Assembly: GCA_040770625.1 (NCBI GenBank)
Contig: JAXGIW010000008.1
Span: forward strand, 37,032-101,031
Direction of reading: 5' to 3'
Length of the DNA: 64,000 bases
Source of the DNA: 58-81 sp012729145
GTDB taxonomy: Bacteria; Synergistota; Synergistia; Synergistales; Thermovirgaceae
This document shows, in pieces, positions 32,024 to 40,432 of this stretch (its first letter is position 1; each line of letters starts with the position of its first letter). The position numbers were made by a program, and so were the translations under genes. The notes beneath the pieces are model-generated. The model was given only the letters and a program-made list of their open reading frames with translations, was not told where the DNA came from and did no database searches.

Positions 32024-32046
32024 TGGATACATCATCGATGTATCCA
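32024..32046 (+). promoter_or_regulatory. Palindromic GntR operator
   Basis: TGGATACAT-catcg-ATGTATCCA, nine-base perfect arms, just below the -10 box. The left half site recurs at 32809-32817 and 32880-32888, upstream of the next operon. FCD-type GntR proteins bind sites of this kind. Confidence 0.75.
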
Positions 32047-32068
32047 TCTACCATCAGGGGGGTCAAGT

Positions 32069-32716
32069 GTGAAGGACAATGCAGAAGAAAGAGCCTACAG
32101 ATCGATCATAAGCCTTATCCTGTCCGGCAAGTTCAGGCCAGGGGATTTTCTCCTGGAGGTGGACCTTGCCTCCCGACTGGAGATGAGCCGGACACCCGTC
32201 AGCAGAGCTCTCTCAAGACTTGTCACTGAAGGGTTTTTGAACAAGCTCCCAAAGAAGGGTTGTTTCATTCCGTTACCCACTCCTGAGGATGCGGCACAGA
32301 TCTTTTCCGCCAGAGAAGCGGTTGAGGGAAAGGCCGCTGCTCTGGCGGCGATCAATGCCAGTGATGAAGAGCTCTCGAGGTTGGCCCGCTTCATAGAGAC
32401 CGATGAGAATGCGGTAAGGGAAAAGGAGAAGGAGATCTTTGCCGAGAACAACGAGCTCTTCCACACGGGGATAGCGAAGGCGTCCAGGAACGTGTATCTG
32501 GAGAGGTGGTGCAGGAATATATTCTGGCGTTCCAATATCTATATTTTCTATTTCGACAGCTTCTACAGACCCCAGGAAAAAAATGCGATCGAGCAGCTGA
32601 CCCCGAGCCAGCACAGGGCCATACTGGAGGCGATCAAAGCCAGGGACTCCCGTCTTGCGGAGCAGAAGATGAGAGAACACGTATCCCGAACTTACAACTA
32701 TCTACTTATGGGTTGA
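32069..32716 (+). CDS. GntR-family regulator with FCD ligand domain
   Basis: A 215-residue repressor of the FadR/FCD subfamily. The N-terminal winged helix has GKFRPGDFLLEVDLASRLEMSRTPVSRALSRL; the C-terminal helical FCD domain has metal-binding-like residues across AENNELFHTGIAKAS and PSQHRAILEAIKARD. These proteins usually sense a small carboxylate. GTG start, with an operator in its own promoter and half sites ahead of the next operon, so it likely autoregulates and controls the amino-acid island downstream. Confidence 0.9.
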   Translation: MKDNAEERAYRSIISLILSGKFRPGDFLLEVDLASRLEMSRTPVSRALSRLVTEGFLNKLPKKGCFIPLPTPEDAAQIFSAREAVEGKAAALAAINASDEELSRLARFIETDENAVREKEKEIFAENNELFHTGIAKASRNVYLERWCRNIFWRSNIYIFYFDSFYRPQEKNAIEQLTPSQHRAILEAIKARDSRLAEQKMREHVSRTYNYLLMG

Positions 32717-32808
32717 CGGGGAGTTTGCGGAGGTATCATACCCCAGGCCAGAGTCTTGACAAAAGACAGGGAAGAAGGAAAATAAACGGTAGGATAAAAA
32801 CACAAAAA

Positions 32809-32888
32809 TGGATACATCCTGAAGTTGTCTGCCATACCGGTCAACAGAGTTTAAGTGAAATTTTTTTACACTTTATTAATGGATACAT
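32809..32888 (+). promoter_or_regulatory. Two GntR half sites upstream of the amino-acid island
   Basis: TGGATACAT occurs at 32809-32817 and 32880-32888, identical to the left arm of the operator at 32024. A TTGACA at 32756-32761 with an AT-rich -10 region (about 32779) suggests a promoter just upstream. The stretch 32717-32926 holds no gene. Confidence 0.6.
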
Positions 32889-32926
32889 TAAAGAATTTAT
32901 TAAAAAAATCATTGGGGGACTTGAGG

Positions 32927-34165
32927 ATGGGGAAAACCGTTGTTCAGTTAGGATATGGAATGCAGGGAAGGGCTTCGCTTTTCGATCTTGTAAATTGTGA
33001 TCTGGTGGATACTGTCGTTGTTGCGGATTCCTCCCCCGGTCTTTCGGAAGAGGTCTCAAAACTGGGCTCAAAAAAGGTTACCGCCGTAAATCTTGACGCG
33101 TCCGATCCCGTCGCCGTCAAGGAGCTTATCACCAAGGCCGACGTTGTGGTGGAGCTCCTTCCGGGTTTTCTGGCCTTCCAGACGGCAAAGACTGCCGCCG
33201 AAGCACGAGTGAGTCTCGTCTCTTCAATGTATCTAACCAATCCCGGTGAGCAGGATCCCCTGAGAGTGGAAGCCCAGCGGAAGGAGCTTGACGAACTTGA
33301 CAAGATGGCCAGGGAGGCGGGCATTACCATCCTCCAGGAGTTCGGGATGGACCCCGGCATAGACCTTGTTCTTGGCAGCAGAGCCCTCAAAGAGCTCGAC
33401 GAGGTCCATGTCTTCCACTCCTACGGAGCAGGTTTCCCTGAACTGGCATCGTCAGGCAATCCCCTTCGCTACAAGTTCACCTGGTCCATTATCGGGGTAA
33501 TGCGTTCCTATCTGAGACCAGCCAAAGTCTTCGACAACGGAAGGGTCGTGGAGATCCCGGCCGACGAGATGTTCTCGCCAAAGAACACCCATATCCTTGA
33601 TCTTCAGGAGATGGGGGGCCCACTGGAGTGTTTCCCCAACGGTGATTCCGAGCATTTCGCGAGACTTTTCGGGCTTGAAGGCAAGGTGCGTTCCATGGGG
33701 CGCTATATCTGCCGTTGGCCAGGACACGGGGCTTTTTGGGAGACGATGGCCAAGTGCGGCTTTCTCTGCGAAAAGCCTGTCAGGTGTGGGAATAAGGAGA
33801 TAAGTCCGGTGGAGTTCTGCGCCAGCCTCCTGGGTTCCCAGGAACAGTTCTATTACAGGGACGACGAGAGGGATGTGGCCCTGATCAGGGCGGACGTTCG
33901 AGGACTGAAGGACGGTAAAAAGAAGAGAGTGATATGGCAGATCACCGACAGGAGGGACCTTGTGACAGGCTTCACAGCCATGCAGAGGACCGTGGGCTTC
34001 CCCATGTCGATCGGTGCCCAGATGATCCTTGACGGCAGGATATCCCAAACTGGGGTCGTCGATCCCACTGAGGTGCCCTTCGAACCCTACATGGAGGAGC
34101 TGCAGAGACGAGGCCTTGCAGCCGGCCGCGTGGAAGAGGAGTGGGAGGGAGATCTCAACCCATGA
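32927..34165 (+). CDS. Saccharopine dehydrogenase-like NAD(P) oxidoreductase, copy 1
   Basis: A 412-residue protein with an N-terminal Rossmann fold (VVQLGYGMQGRASLFDL) and a Sacchrp_dh C-terminal domain marked by LQEFGMDPGIDLVLGSRAL. The family joins or splits secondary amines made from an amino acid and a keto acid or aldehyde (saccharopine, carboxynorspermidine, opines). Start at 32927 after GAGG; the frame from 32855 is rejected. It overlaps the epimerase gene by ATGA, so the two are coupled. A second member at 37525 shows the island handles a compound needing two such enzymes or two stereo- or chain variants. Confidence 0.85.
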   Translation: MGKTVVQLGYGMQGRASLFDLVNCDLVDTVVVADSSPGLSEEVSKLGSKKVTAVNLDASDPVAVKELITKADVVVELLPGFLAFQTAKTAAEARVSLVSSMYLTNPGEQDPLRVEAQRKELDELDKMAREAGITILQEFGMDPGIDLVLGSRALKELDEVHVFHSYGAGFPELASSGNPLRYKFTWSIIGVMRSYLRPAKVFDNGRVVEIPADEMFSPKNTHILDLQEMGGPLECFPNGDSEHFARLFGLEGKVRSMGRYICRWPGHGAFWETMAKCGFLCEKPVRCGNKEISPVEFCASLLGSQEQFYYRDDERDVALIRADVRGLKDGKKKRVIWQITDRRDLVTGFTAMQRTVGFPMSIGAQMILDGRISQTGVVDPTEVPFEPYMEELQRRGLAAGRVEEEWEGDLNP

Positions 34166-35109
34166 TACTGGACTTTATTAAGGGACATATGGGCGGAAAC
34201 ACCATTACGATCCTGGACGGAAGGCAGTTGCCTGAAGGGAGGGAGCTAGAGACCTCGCTTGCCGTGCTGGATGACAAGTTCCTATGCTCCCATGAGGCGG
34301 GTATCCTCTATCCCGGAGAGGACGGTTGCGACCTGGTCCTTCGCATTGTCGGCAGGGCCTCCAGGAAGTTCATTTCTGCTTGCGGGGGTCTCACGCAGGT
34401 GCTGGGCAAGGTCCTGGCCTCGACAGGATGGGCACAGAGGTTTGGTCTGGACCCTGGCAGTCAGAGCACATTGCTGCTGGGGACACCGGCAGGTGTGACC
34501 CCTATCCGGATCCATGGGAAAGGGACCTCCTCCTCCACCGAGACGGACATGACCGGGTTCCTCGAAGAGATATACCAGCAGGGCATCGAGCCCCTGGTCC
34601 TCGAAGGCGCAAAGTCCTGGAGGATAGGAAAGTTTTTGGTGATACACTCCGACGAACTCAGAAATTTTCTGCCCGACTCCGATATCGTGAATCTGGACGA
34701 CAAGACAAGAAACAAGATCGTTGCAATGCAGGAAGAATTCCTTGCCGGCTCTCCCTGGGCCGGCCTGGATCTGGCTCTTTACGACGACCACCCTGAGAGG
34801 GAAGGAAACGACCTCAGGGTTATCTTCCCCCATTCGATCCCAAGAAACCTGATCGAGCCTTCGTGCGGCACCGGATCAGTTGCGGTATGTATAGCAGCCT
34901 TGAATGACGGGACCTTCGACATGAAGGACCTGACAAAGAGTGGCGGGTCCTTCTCTTTGGACCTGGAGTCAGGGGGGGGATTCACCCTTGGAGGACCGGA
35001 CGTAACCAGGGTGACCCTGGTTACGGACAGCAGCAACACGGTCAAGGAAGCTTTTTTCTCTCACAGCAACGTGCAGGTTACCTGTGAAGGCAGGTTATCC
35101 CTGATCTGA
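34162..35109 (+). CDS. DapF-fold amino-acid epimerase/racemase
   Basis: A 315-residue protein with the diaminopimelate-epimerase fold. The two catalytic cysteines are visible: Cys74 in ISACGGLTQ and Cys235 in EPSCGTGSVA, as in PLP-independent two-base epimerases. The N-terminal KGHMGGNTITILDG is equivalent to the DapF KMHGLGND segment but differs, and the usual GNGAR motif is replaced, so it is probably not housekeeping DapF. CntK, a histidine racemase in staphylopine synthesis, shows that DapF-fold proteins can serve opine pathways. Overlaps the dehydrogenase stop by 4 bp. Confidence 0.75.
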   Translation: MILDFIKGHMGGNTITILDGRQLPEGRELETSLAVLDDKFLCSHEAGILYPGEDGCDLVLRIVGRASRKFISACGGLTQVLGKVLASTGWAQRFGLDPGSQSTLLLGTPAGVTPIRIHGKGTSSSTETDMTGFLEEIYQQGIEPLVLEGAKSWRIGKFLVIHSDELRNFLPDSDIVNLDDKTRNKIVAMQEEFLAGSPWAGLDLALYDDHPEREGNDLRVIFPHSIPRNLIEPSCGTGSVAVCIAALNDGTFDMKDLTKSGGSFSLDLESGGGFTLGGPDVTRVTLVTDSSNTVKEAFFSHSNVQVTCEGRLSLI

Positions 35110-35150
35110 CTGCCTGGAAAGGCCCGGTCAACCTGAGGAAAGGAGGGGAG

Positions 35151-35210
35151 ATGCAACACCATAACCGCACGATGACCTGTTTGCAGTTCCAAGGCAAGGC
35201 CATTCATTGA
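35151..35210 (+). CDS. Possible 19-residue leader peptide
   Basis: ATG at 35151 with a near-perfect ribosome site (AAAGGAGGGGAG) reads MQHHNRTMTCLQFQGKAIH and stops 18 bp before the NhaC-like gene. Its location suggests a translated leader or spacer, but it may be chance. Confidence 0.25.
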   Translation: MQHHNRTMTCLQFQGKAIH

Positions 35211-35228
35211 CAGAAAGGAGAATGGAAG

Positions 35229-36644
35229 ATGGAAGGTGTAGAAGCAAGAGGTATCCTTTCGTTGCTCCCTGTTGTACTGGCGTTGTTCCTGGCTTTCAGG
35301 ACAAAAGATGCGGTATTCTCTCTGGTCATTGGCTGTCTTCTGGGCGTTATCCTTGCGGGCTTCGACCCCGCCACCGGGCTTTCTAAACTATTTCAGAACG
35401 CACTTGGGAACGCCGATTTCATTTGGGTAATGATGATAGAGGTAGCCGTCGGGATCATGGTGGCTTTCTACCTCAGGGCAGGTGTCATTGGAGCTTTCGC
35501 TGAATGGGCAGGGACAAAGATCAGAACCAGGAGGGCGGCTTCAGGGTTTGGCTGGCTCCTGGGTATTTTCGTGTTCTTCAGCGATTACTTCAGTCCTCTT
35601 TTCAGCGGACCTATAGCCCGACCCCTGACCGACAAGTACAAGGTGTCAAGGGAGATGCTTGCATACACCCTGGACTCGGGAAGCGCTCCGGTATGCACCC
35701 TCATACCACTGACGGGGTGGGCCGTCTATATTGCCGGGCTCCTCAAGGGCTATGGTCCCATCGAGACGGCAGCGGAGGGAATGTCCGTATTTGTCAAGGC
35801 CATCCCCTACAACTTTTACGGGTGGTTCGCCGTGATCCTTGCGGGTCTTATTGCCTACGGGATAATCCCCAACTATGGACCGATGAGAAAGGCGGAGCTT
35901 AGAGCCAAGAATGAAGGCAAGGTCATTCGCGACGGAGCGACACCCCTTACCGGTGAAGAGATGGACCTGATCAAACCCATACCGGACAAAAAGGTCAATC
36001 TCTTTGTGTTCCTTGTTGTTCCGGTCCTTATAGTGATCGGTATCGCTCTTGGTACCTTCATGATCCTGGGAAGCACCAAGATCCTGGAGGCCTTTTTCGC
36101 CGCGGTTATGTTCCAGGCTGTGGCCATGAGCTTCGGAGGGTATTTCAAGGGCGTCAAGGACGGAATGGATGTTGCCGTGAACGGCATCAAGGCCGTTCTT
36201 CCGGCGATACTGATCCTTGCACTCGCATACTGCATCAACACCATATCCAAATCATTGGGGGCTCAGCAGTTCATCATCTCACTCACCCAGAGCTGGATGA
36301 CGGCAGGGATGCTCCCGGTGATCACCTTCATTACAGGCGCTTTGATCTCCTTCTTCACCGGGACTTCCTGGGGTACCTATGCCATTCTTACTCCCTTTGT
36401 CCTTCCCGTGGCAATGAATCTTTCGGGGGGAGAGATCAACAGCGTCGTTCTCGCCACTGTGGGGGCAGTAGTAGGAGGAGGCCTCTTCGGAGACCACTGC
36501 TCGCCGGTCTCTGATACGACCTGTCTCTCATCCTTCGGGGCGGCTTCCGACCACATGGACCACGTTGCGACCCAGCTACCCTACGCCTTGACAGCTGCGG
36601 CCCTTTCGGCAGCGCTGTTCATCGTAATCGGTTTCATCGGCTAG
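35229..36644 (+). CDS. NhaC-type Na+/H+ antiporter family carrier
   Basis: A 471-residue membrane protein with about 11-12 helices of the Na_H_antiporter (NhaC/MleN/ArcD-like) family. FVFFSDYFSPLFSGPIARPL and GDHCSPVSDTTCLSSFGAASDHMDHV are conserved family segments. Several relatives exchange organic or amino acids (malate-lactate MleN, for example) rather than pure cations, and its place inside an amino-acid island favours substrate uptake coupled to Na+ or H+. AAAGGAG lies upstream. Confidence 0.82.
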   Translation: MEGVEARGILSLLPVVLALFLAFRTKDAVFSLVIGCLLGVILAGFDPATGLSKLFQNALGNADFIWVMMIEVAVGIMVAFYLRAGVIGAFAEWAGTKIRTRRAASGFGWLLGIFVFFSDYFSPLFSGPIARPLTDKYKVSREMLAYTLDSGSAPVCTLIPLTGWAVYIAGLLKGYGPIETAAEGMSVFVKAIPYNFYGWFAVILAGLIAYGIIPNYGPMRKAELRAKNEGKVIRDGATPLTGEEMDLIKPIPDKKVNLFVFLVVPVLIVIGIALGTFMILGSTKILEAFFAAVMFQAVAMSFGGYFKGVKDGMDVAVNGIKAVLPAILILALAYCINTISKSLGAQQFIISLTQSWMTAGMLPVITFITGALISFFTGTSWGTYAILTPFVLPVAMNLSGGEINSVVLATVGAVVGGGLFGDHCSPVSDTTCLSSFGAASDHMDHVATQLPYALTAAALSAALFIVIGFIG

Positions 36645-36762
36645 TCCTGAAGCAGGACGACAATAACGTTGCAAAGGAAGTGGCGGTCCCTGGCAGGACC
36701 GGGGACCGCCGATCCTCAGAATTGTTGGGGATCTCATTATCCCAAATTGAAGGAGTGAAACA

Positions 36763-37476
36763 ATGACCACCACCGGCACATCCCCGAAGATAGGGGTCCT
36801 CTGCTGGGAAGCAGGGCACGTTCCCAGAGGCCTTGTCCAGCTCGAGTCCCTGAAAGGGAACAGCACCAACCCCGATTCCTACGGTTTCCCTGTCCGTTTC
36901 TGTCGGGTCAGGGGTGCCAATATCCAGACCATACTTGAAAATCCTGACATGGGAGTACTTCAGGAGATGATCAGAGAGGCCCGTTCGATGATCTCCGATG
37001 GGGTGCGGGCCATCACTACGAGCTGCGGTTTCAACGCCATCTTCCAGAAGGAACTGGCGTCGTCGCTTGATGTGCCGGTCTTCACCTCGAGCCTTCTGCA
37101 GGTCCCACTGGTCCATAAGATGCTGGGCCCGGAAGAGGAGATAGGGGTCATTACTGCCAAGAAAGCTGCCCTGAAAAAGGAACACCTGGAGGCGGTGGGC
37201 ATCCATGAGGAGGTCTCACTGAGGGTCTTTGGACTGGAAAAATGTCCTGAGTGGGGCAAGATCTTCTCTGACCCCGATATGGATATAGATCTCGAGGCTG
37301 TGGAGGAGGAAGTAACGGGGACAGCCGAAGAGGCAGTACGGGAGTATCCGGGGATCAGGGCGTTCGTCCTGGAGTGCACCGACCTGCCCCCCTTTGCATC
37401 ATCCATAAGGAGATCCACGAAGCTGCCAGTTTTCGATTTCATCAGTCTTGTCGAGCTCGTTGCCGGGTCCCTTTGA
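36763..37476 (+). CDS. Aspartate/glutamate racemase superfamily protein
   Basis: A 237-residue protein of the Asp/Glu/hydantoin racemase fold. Two likely catalytic cysteines are Cys88 in TTSCGFN and Cys205 in LECTDLPPF, the usual pair for cofactor-independent racemisation or related AroM/maleate-isomerase chemistry. The gene sits between the NhaC-like carrier and the second saccharopine-dehydrogenase-like gene. With the DapF-fold protein it gives the island two stereo-inverting candidates, pointing to D-configured or meso substrates. Confidence 0.8.
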   Translation: MTTTGTSPKIGVLCWEAGHVPRGLVQLESLKGNSTNPDSYGFPVRFCRVRGANIQTILENPDMGVLQEMIREARSMISDGVRAITTSCGFNAIFQKELASSLDVPVFTSSLLQVPLVHKMLGPEEEIGVITAKKAALKKEHLEAVGIHEEVSLRVFGLEKCPEWGKIFSDPDMDIDLEAVEEEVTGTAEEAVREYPGIRAFVLECTDLPPFASSIRRSTKLPVFDFISLVELVAGSL

Positions 37477-37524
37477 TCGACCGGCCGACAGGCAGATCTT
37501 TCTATCACGGAGGAGTGCTTTTTT

Positions 37525-38850
37525 ATGAAAAAGGTTCTTGTGCTGGGCGCCGGAAGGGTTTCCAGACCCTGCGTAGATTACCTGGGCAGGTTGGAGGGTA
37601 CGGTCATTCATGTGGCTGATGTCTCTGAGGAAAACCTCAGGCAGACAGTCTCCGGAATCCCCGGGGCAAATATCCATGTATGTGATGCAGGGAGCCAGGG
37701 TGGAAGGCTTATCGACGAGATCGGGCCCGATATAGTTATTAACCTTCTCCCGCCGGCTTTCATGCCCCCTATGGCAAAAGAGTGCCTGAAGAACAGGATC
37801 CCCCTTGTTCACCCTGCCTATCTGGACAAGGAGACAAAAGATCTTTCGAAGGATATCGCTGCAGCGGGAGTCACTTTTGTGACCGAACTGGGCCTTGATC
37901 CCGGGATCGACCACATGTCAGCGGCCAGGACTATAGACAGGATCCGCAGAGAGGGGGGAGAGGTGGAGTCCTTCCGTTCGATCTGCGGGGCCATCCCCTC
38001 CGCTGATGCGAATACCAATCCCTGGGGTTACAAGCTTTCCTGGGCTCCCGCGAGCCTTATCGGTGCCAGCAAGAGGGACGCACGGGTAATGATAGACGGC
38101 AGGACCTTCGAATGGCCCGACGGAGAGACTTATGAACACGTCTACCTTGAGGAAATAGAGGGTCTGGGCTGGTTCGAGGTCTACGCCAATGCAGACTCCC
38201 TGCCCTACCTCGACGTTTACGGAATACCAGAAGCGAAGAGCATCTACCGGGGGACCATCCGTTACCCCGGGTGGTGTGAGACGATCTGCAAAATGAATTC
38301 CCTGGGACTCTTTGAAGAGAACATTCTCGACATGGAAGGTAAGACCTTCAGTTCCTTTATGGCCGAAATGGCCGGACTTGAAGAGGGGAGCGACATTGTT
38401 TCGGGCCTTTGCAAGAGGCTGAGACTGGAACCCTATTCGACGGTGATGCTCAGGTTTCGCTGGCTCGGTCTCCTCGATGACGGCCCAGTGCCCTTCGCCA
38501 AGGGGAGCCCGAGGGACGTTGTCTCCCGCCTTTTCGCGGAGAAACTGGTCTATGACAAGGGTGAAAAGGACCTGGTGATCCTGCAGGACGAGTTCATTGC
38601 TTCCTTCAAAGGAAAGGACAGGAAGAAGGTATTCCGCTCCACACTCATCGATGTGGGTGTTCCAGGCGGGGATACCTCAATCGCAAGAACAACGGGGCTG
38701 CCGCCTGCTATAGCGGCAAGATTCATCCTCGAGGGAAAGATCCGTACACCGGGTGTACACATCCCGGTCCTTCCCGAGATCTACGGCCCAGTCATGGAAG
38801 AGCTGGAAAGACTGGGCGTCTCGCTGAAAGAGACCGTTACAGAGATCTGA
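37525..38850 (+). CDS. Saccharopine dehydrogenase-like NAD(P) oxidoreductase, copy 2
   Basis: A 441-residue paralogue of the protein at 32927. Rossmann motif VLVLGAGRVSRPCVDYLG; domain marker VTELGLDPGIDHMSAART; GWCETICKMNSLGLFEEN in the C-terminal part is like lysine-ketoglutarate/saccharopine reductases. It is longer by about 30 residues and lacks close identity to copy 1, so the split is old or the substrates differ. ATG with GGAGG upstream, 48 bp after the racemase gene. It could be the lysine-pathway saccharopine dehydrogenase, but no LYS1/LYS9 partner gene is evident. Confidence 0.85.
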   Translation: MKKVLVLGAGRVSRPCVDYLGRLEGTVIHVADVSEENLRQTVSGIPGANIHVCDAGSQGGRLIDEIGPDIVINLLPPAFMPPMAKECLKNRIPLVHPAYLDKETKDLSKDIAAAGVTFVTELGLDPGIDHMSAARTIDRIRREGGEVESFRSICGAIPSADANTNPWGYKLSWAPASLIGASKRDARVMIDGRTFEWPDGETYEHVYLEEIEGLGWFEVYANADSLPYLDVYGIPEAKSIYRGTIRYPGWCETICKMNSLGLFEENILDMEGKTFSSFMAEMAGLEEGSDIVSGLCKRLRLEPYSTVMLRFRWLGLLDDGPVPFAKGSPRDVVSRLFAEKLVYDKGEKDLVILQDEFIASFKGKDRKKVFRSTLIDVGVPGGDTSIARTTGLPPAIAARFILEGKIRTPGVHIPVLPEIYGPVMEELERLGVSLKETVTEI

Positions 38851-38937
38851 TCCACCGGAGGATAGCCCTCCCTTATCACGGAACAGGACGCGGCGGGGCT
38901 TCAACACCAACTTTTCAACCACGAAAGGAGGGCCACC

Positions 38938-40287
38938 ATGCTGGACCTTGTTATCAGGAACGGGAACATCATTGATCCTTCGGATAGTCCCTTCAGGGGT
39001 AACATCGGGATCGTCGACGGAAAGATCGTCGAAATATCTACAGAGGATATTCCTGCCAGGCAGTCCATCGACGCCGAGGGGTTGACCGTGTCTCCCGGAT
39101 TTATTGACATTCACATGCACGAAGACAAACCCCAGGGTGACTCGATCCCTTATGAGACCTTCAACAGTATGGCACTGATGGGCGTGACCACCGTCGTAGG
39201 AGGTAACTGCGGGCTTGGGGAGGTCCGTGTCGGCAGCTATCTCGATATTGTCGACCGGCAGGGGTCTCCGGTGAATTGCGCCGTACTGGTGGGTCACGAT
39301 GTACTAAGACAGCTTGTCGGCTGTACCGACAGATGGGGGGGAGCCTCCCTGGAGCAGGTCTCCATGATGGCCTCGATCCTCCGGGAAGAGATGGAGAGGG
39401 GTGCACTGGGAGTATCTTTCGGTCTTGAGTATACCCCCGGTACATCCACCGAGGAGATGATTCAGCTCAGCAGGGTTATCGCAGAATACCCGGGGAAGAT
39501 GGTCTCCGCTCATTATCGCTACAGCACGAAAAGATCCCCTGAAGCTTTGGCCGAAATGGTCATTGTATCCCGGGAAACGGGCGTGAAGTTCCAGATATCC
39601 CATATCGGGAGCTGCTGTGCAGCAGGTCAGATGTCCCAGGGGCTGGAGATGATAGAAACGGCCCGCAAATTCGGCGTGGACGTAATGACCGATGTATACC
39701 CCTATGATTCCTTCAGCACGTTTATAGGGAGTCCCGGGTTCGAGACCGGTTTCATGGAGAGGTGGAACGTCGGGTATGACGCCCTCGGTGTTGCCGCAGG
39801 CAAGTACAAGGGACAGCGTTGCACAGAGGAGATCTTCGAAGAGCTGAGAAGAACTGCGCCTGAGACCCGTATCGTAGGCTACGTCATGAAGGAGGAGGAG
39901 GTCATTAAGGCAATGAACCACCCCCTTGCCATGGTAGCAAGCGATGGCGACGTAAAAAAGGGAGTTGCTCACCCCAGGTCGAGCGGTACCTTCCCCAGGG
40001 TTCTGGGCAGGTATGTGCGAGAACAGAAGAGAATAGCCCTCAATACAGCGATAGACAAAATGACCAGGATGCCGGCGGAGCGCCTCGGCCTGAAGAAAGG
40101 CAGGATCCTGAAAGGTTATGACGCTGACCTGGTCGTCTTCGATCCGGAGACGATCATCGACAACTCGACCTACGAGGAGCCCACACGAGTTCCGAGCGGA
40201 ATTCAAAGGGTCATTGTCGGCGGTTCGGAGGTTGCAAGGGATGGGTCTCTCACCGGAGTTCTTCCCGGAAAAGGCCTGCGGTTCTAG
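38938..40287 (+). CDS. N-acyl-D-amino-acid deacylase family amidohydrolase
   Basis: A 449-residue metal-dependent amidohydrolase. SPGFIDIHMHEDKP holds the metal-binding His pair, MVSAHYR and FQISHIGSC mid-chain ligands, and ASDGDVKKGVAHPRSSGTFP is the conserved D-aminoacylase segment with the catalytic Asp. It hydrolyses N-acyl bonds on D-amino acids in characterised members; dihydropyrimidinase-like alternatives fit less well. AAAGGAGG upstream. It supports the idea that the island takes up derivatised D-amino acids. Confidence 0.85.
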   Translation: MLDLVIRNGNIIDPSDSPFRGNIGIVDGKIVEISTEDIPARQSIDAEGLTVSPGFIDIHMHEDKPQGDSIPYETFNSMALMGVTTVVGGNCGLGEVRVGSYLDIVDRQGSPVNCAVLVGHDVLRQLVGCTDRWGGASLEQVSMMASILREEMERGALGVSFGLEYTPGTSTEEMIQLSRVIAEYPGKMVSAHYRYSTKRSPEALAEMVIVSRETGVKFQISHIGSCCAAGQMSQGLEMIETARKFGVDVMTDVYPYDSFSTFIGSPGFETGFMERWNVGYDALGVAAGKYKGQRCTEEIFEELRRTAPETRIVGYVMKEEEVIKAMNHPLAMVASDGDVKKGVAHPRSSGTFPRVLGRYVREQKRIALNTAIDKMTRMPAERLGLKKGRILKGYDADLVVFDPETIIDNSTYEEPTRVPSGIQRVIVGGSEVARDGSLTGVLPGKGLRF

Positions 40288-40432
40288 CTGGAACCTTTGA
40301 CCTGGGGATCTGCCGAAAAAGGAGAAAGACCGGGGATCATCCCCAAAACCTTGCAGGGAGGTGACAGGAAAGAATTTTGTAGAGTAACCGGTTTACCGAG
40401 GATTCATCCATTCTGTGTTGGGAGGTTTTGAA

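Noticed and set aside
36645..36762. Terminator in the gap after the NhaC-like gene
   Set aside because: GGCGGTCCC and GGGACCGCC in this gap could pair (about 36680-36712), but no U run follows and downstream genes appear to belong to the same unit.
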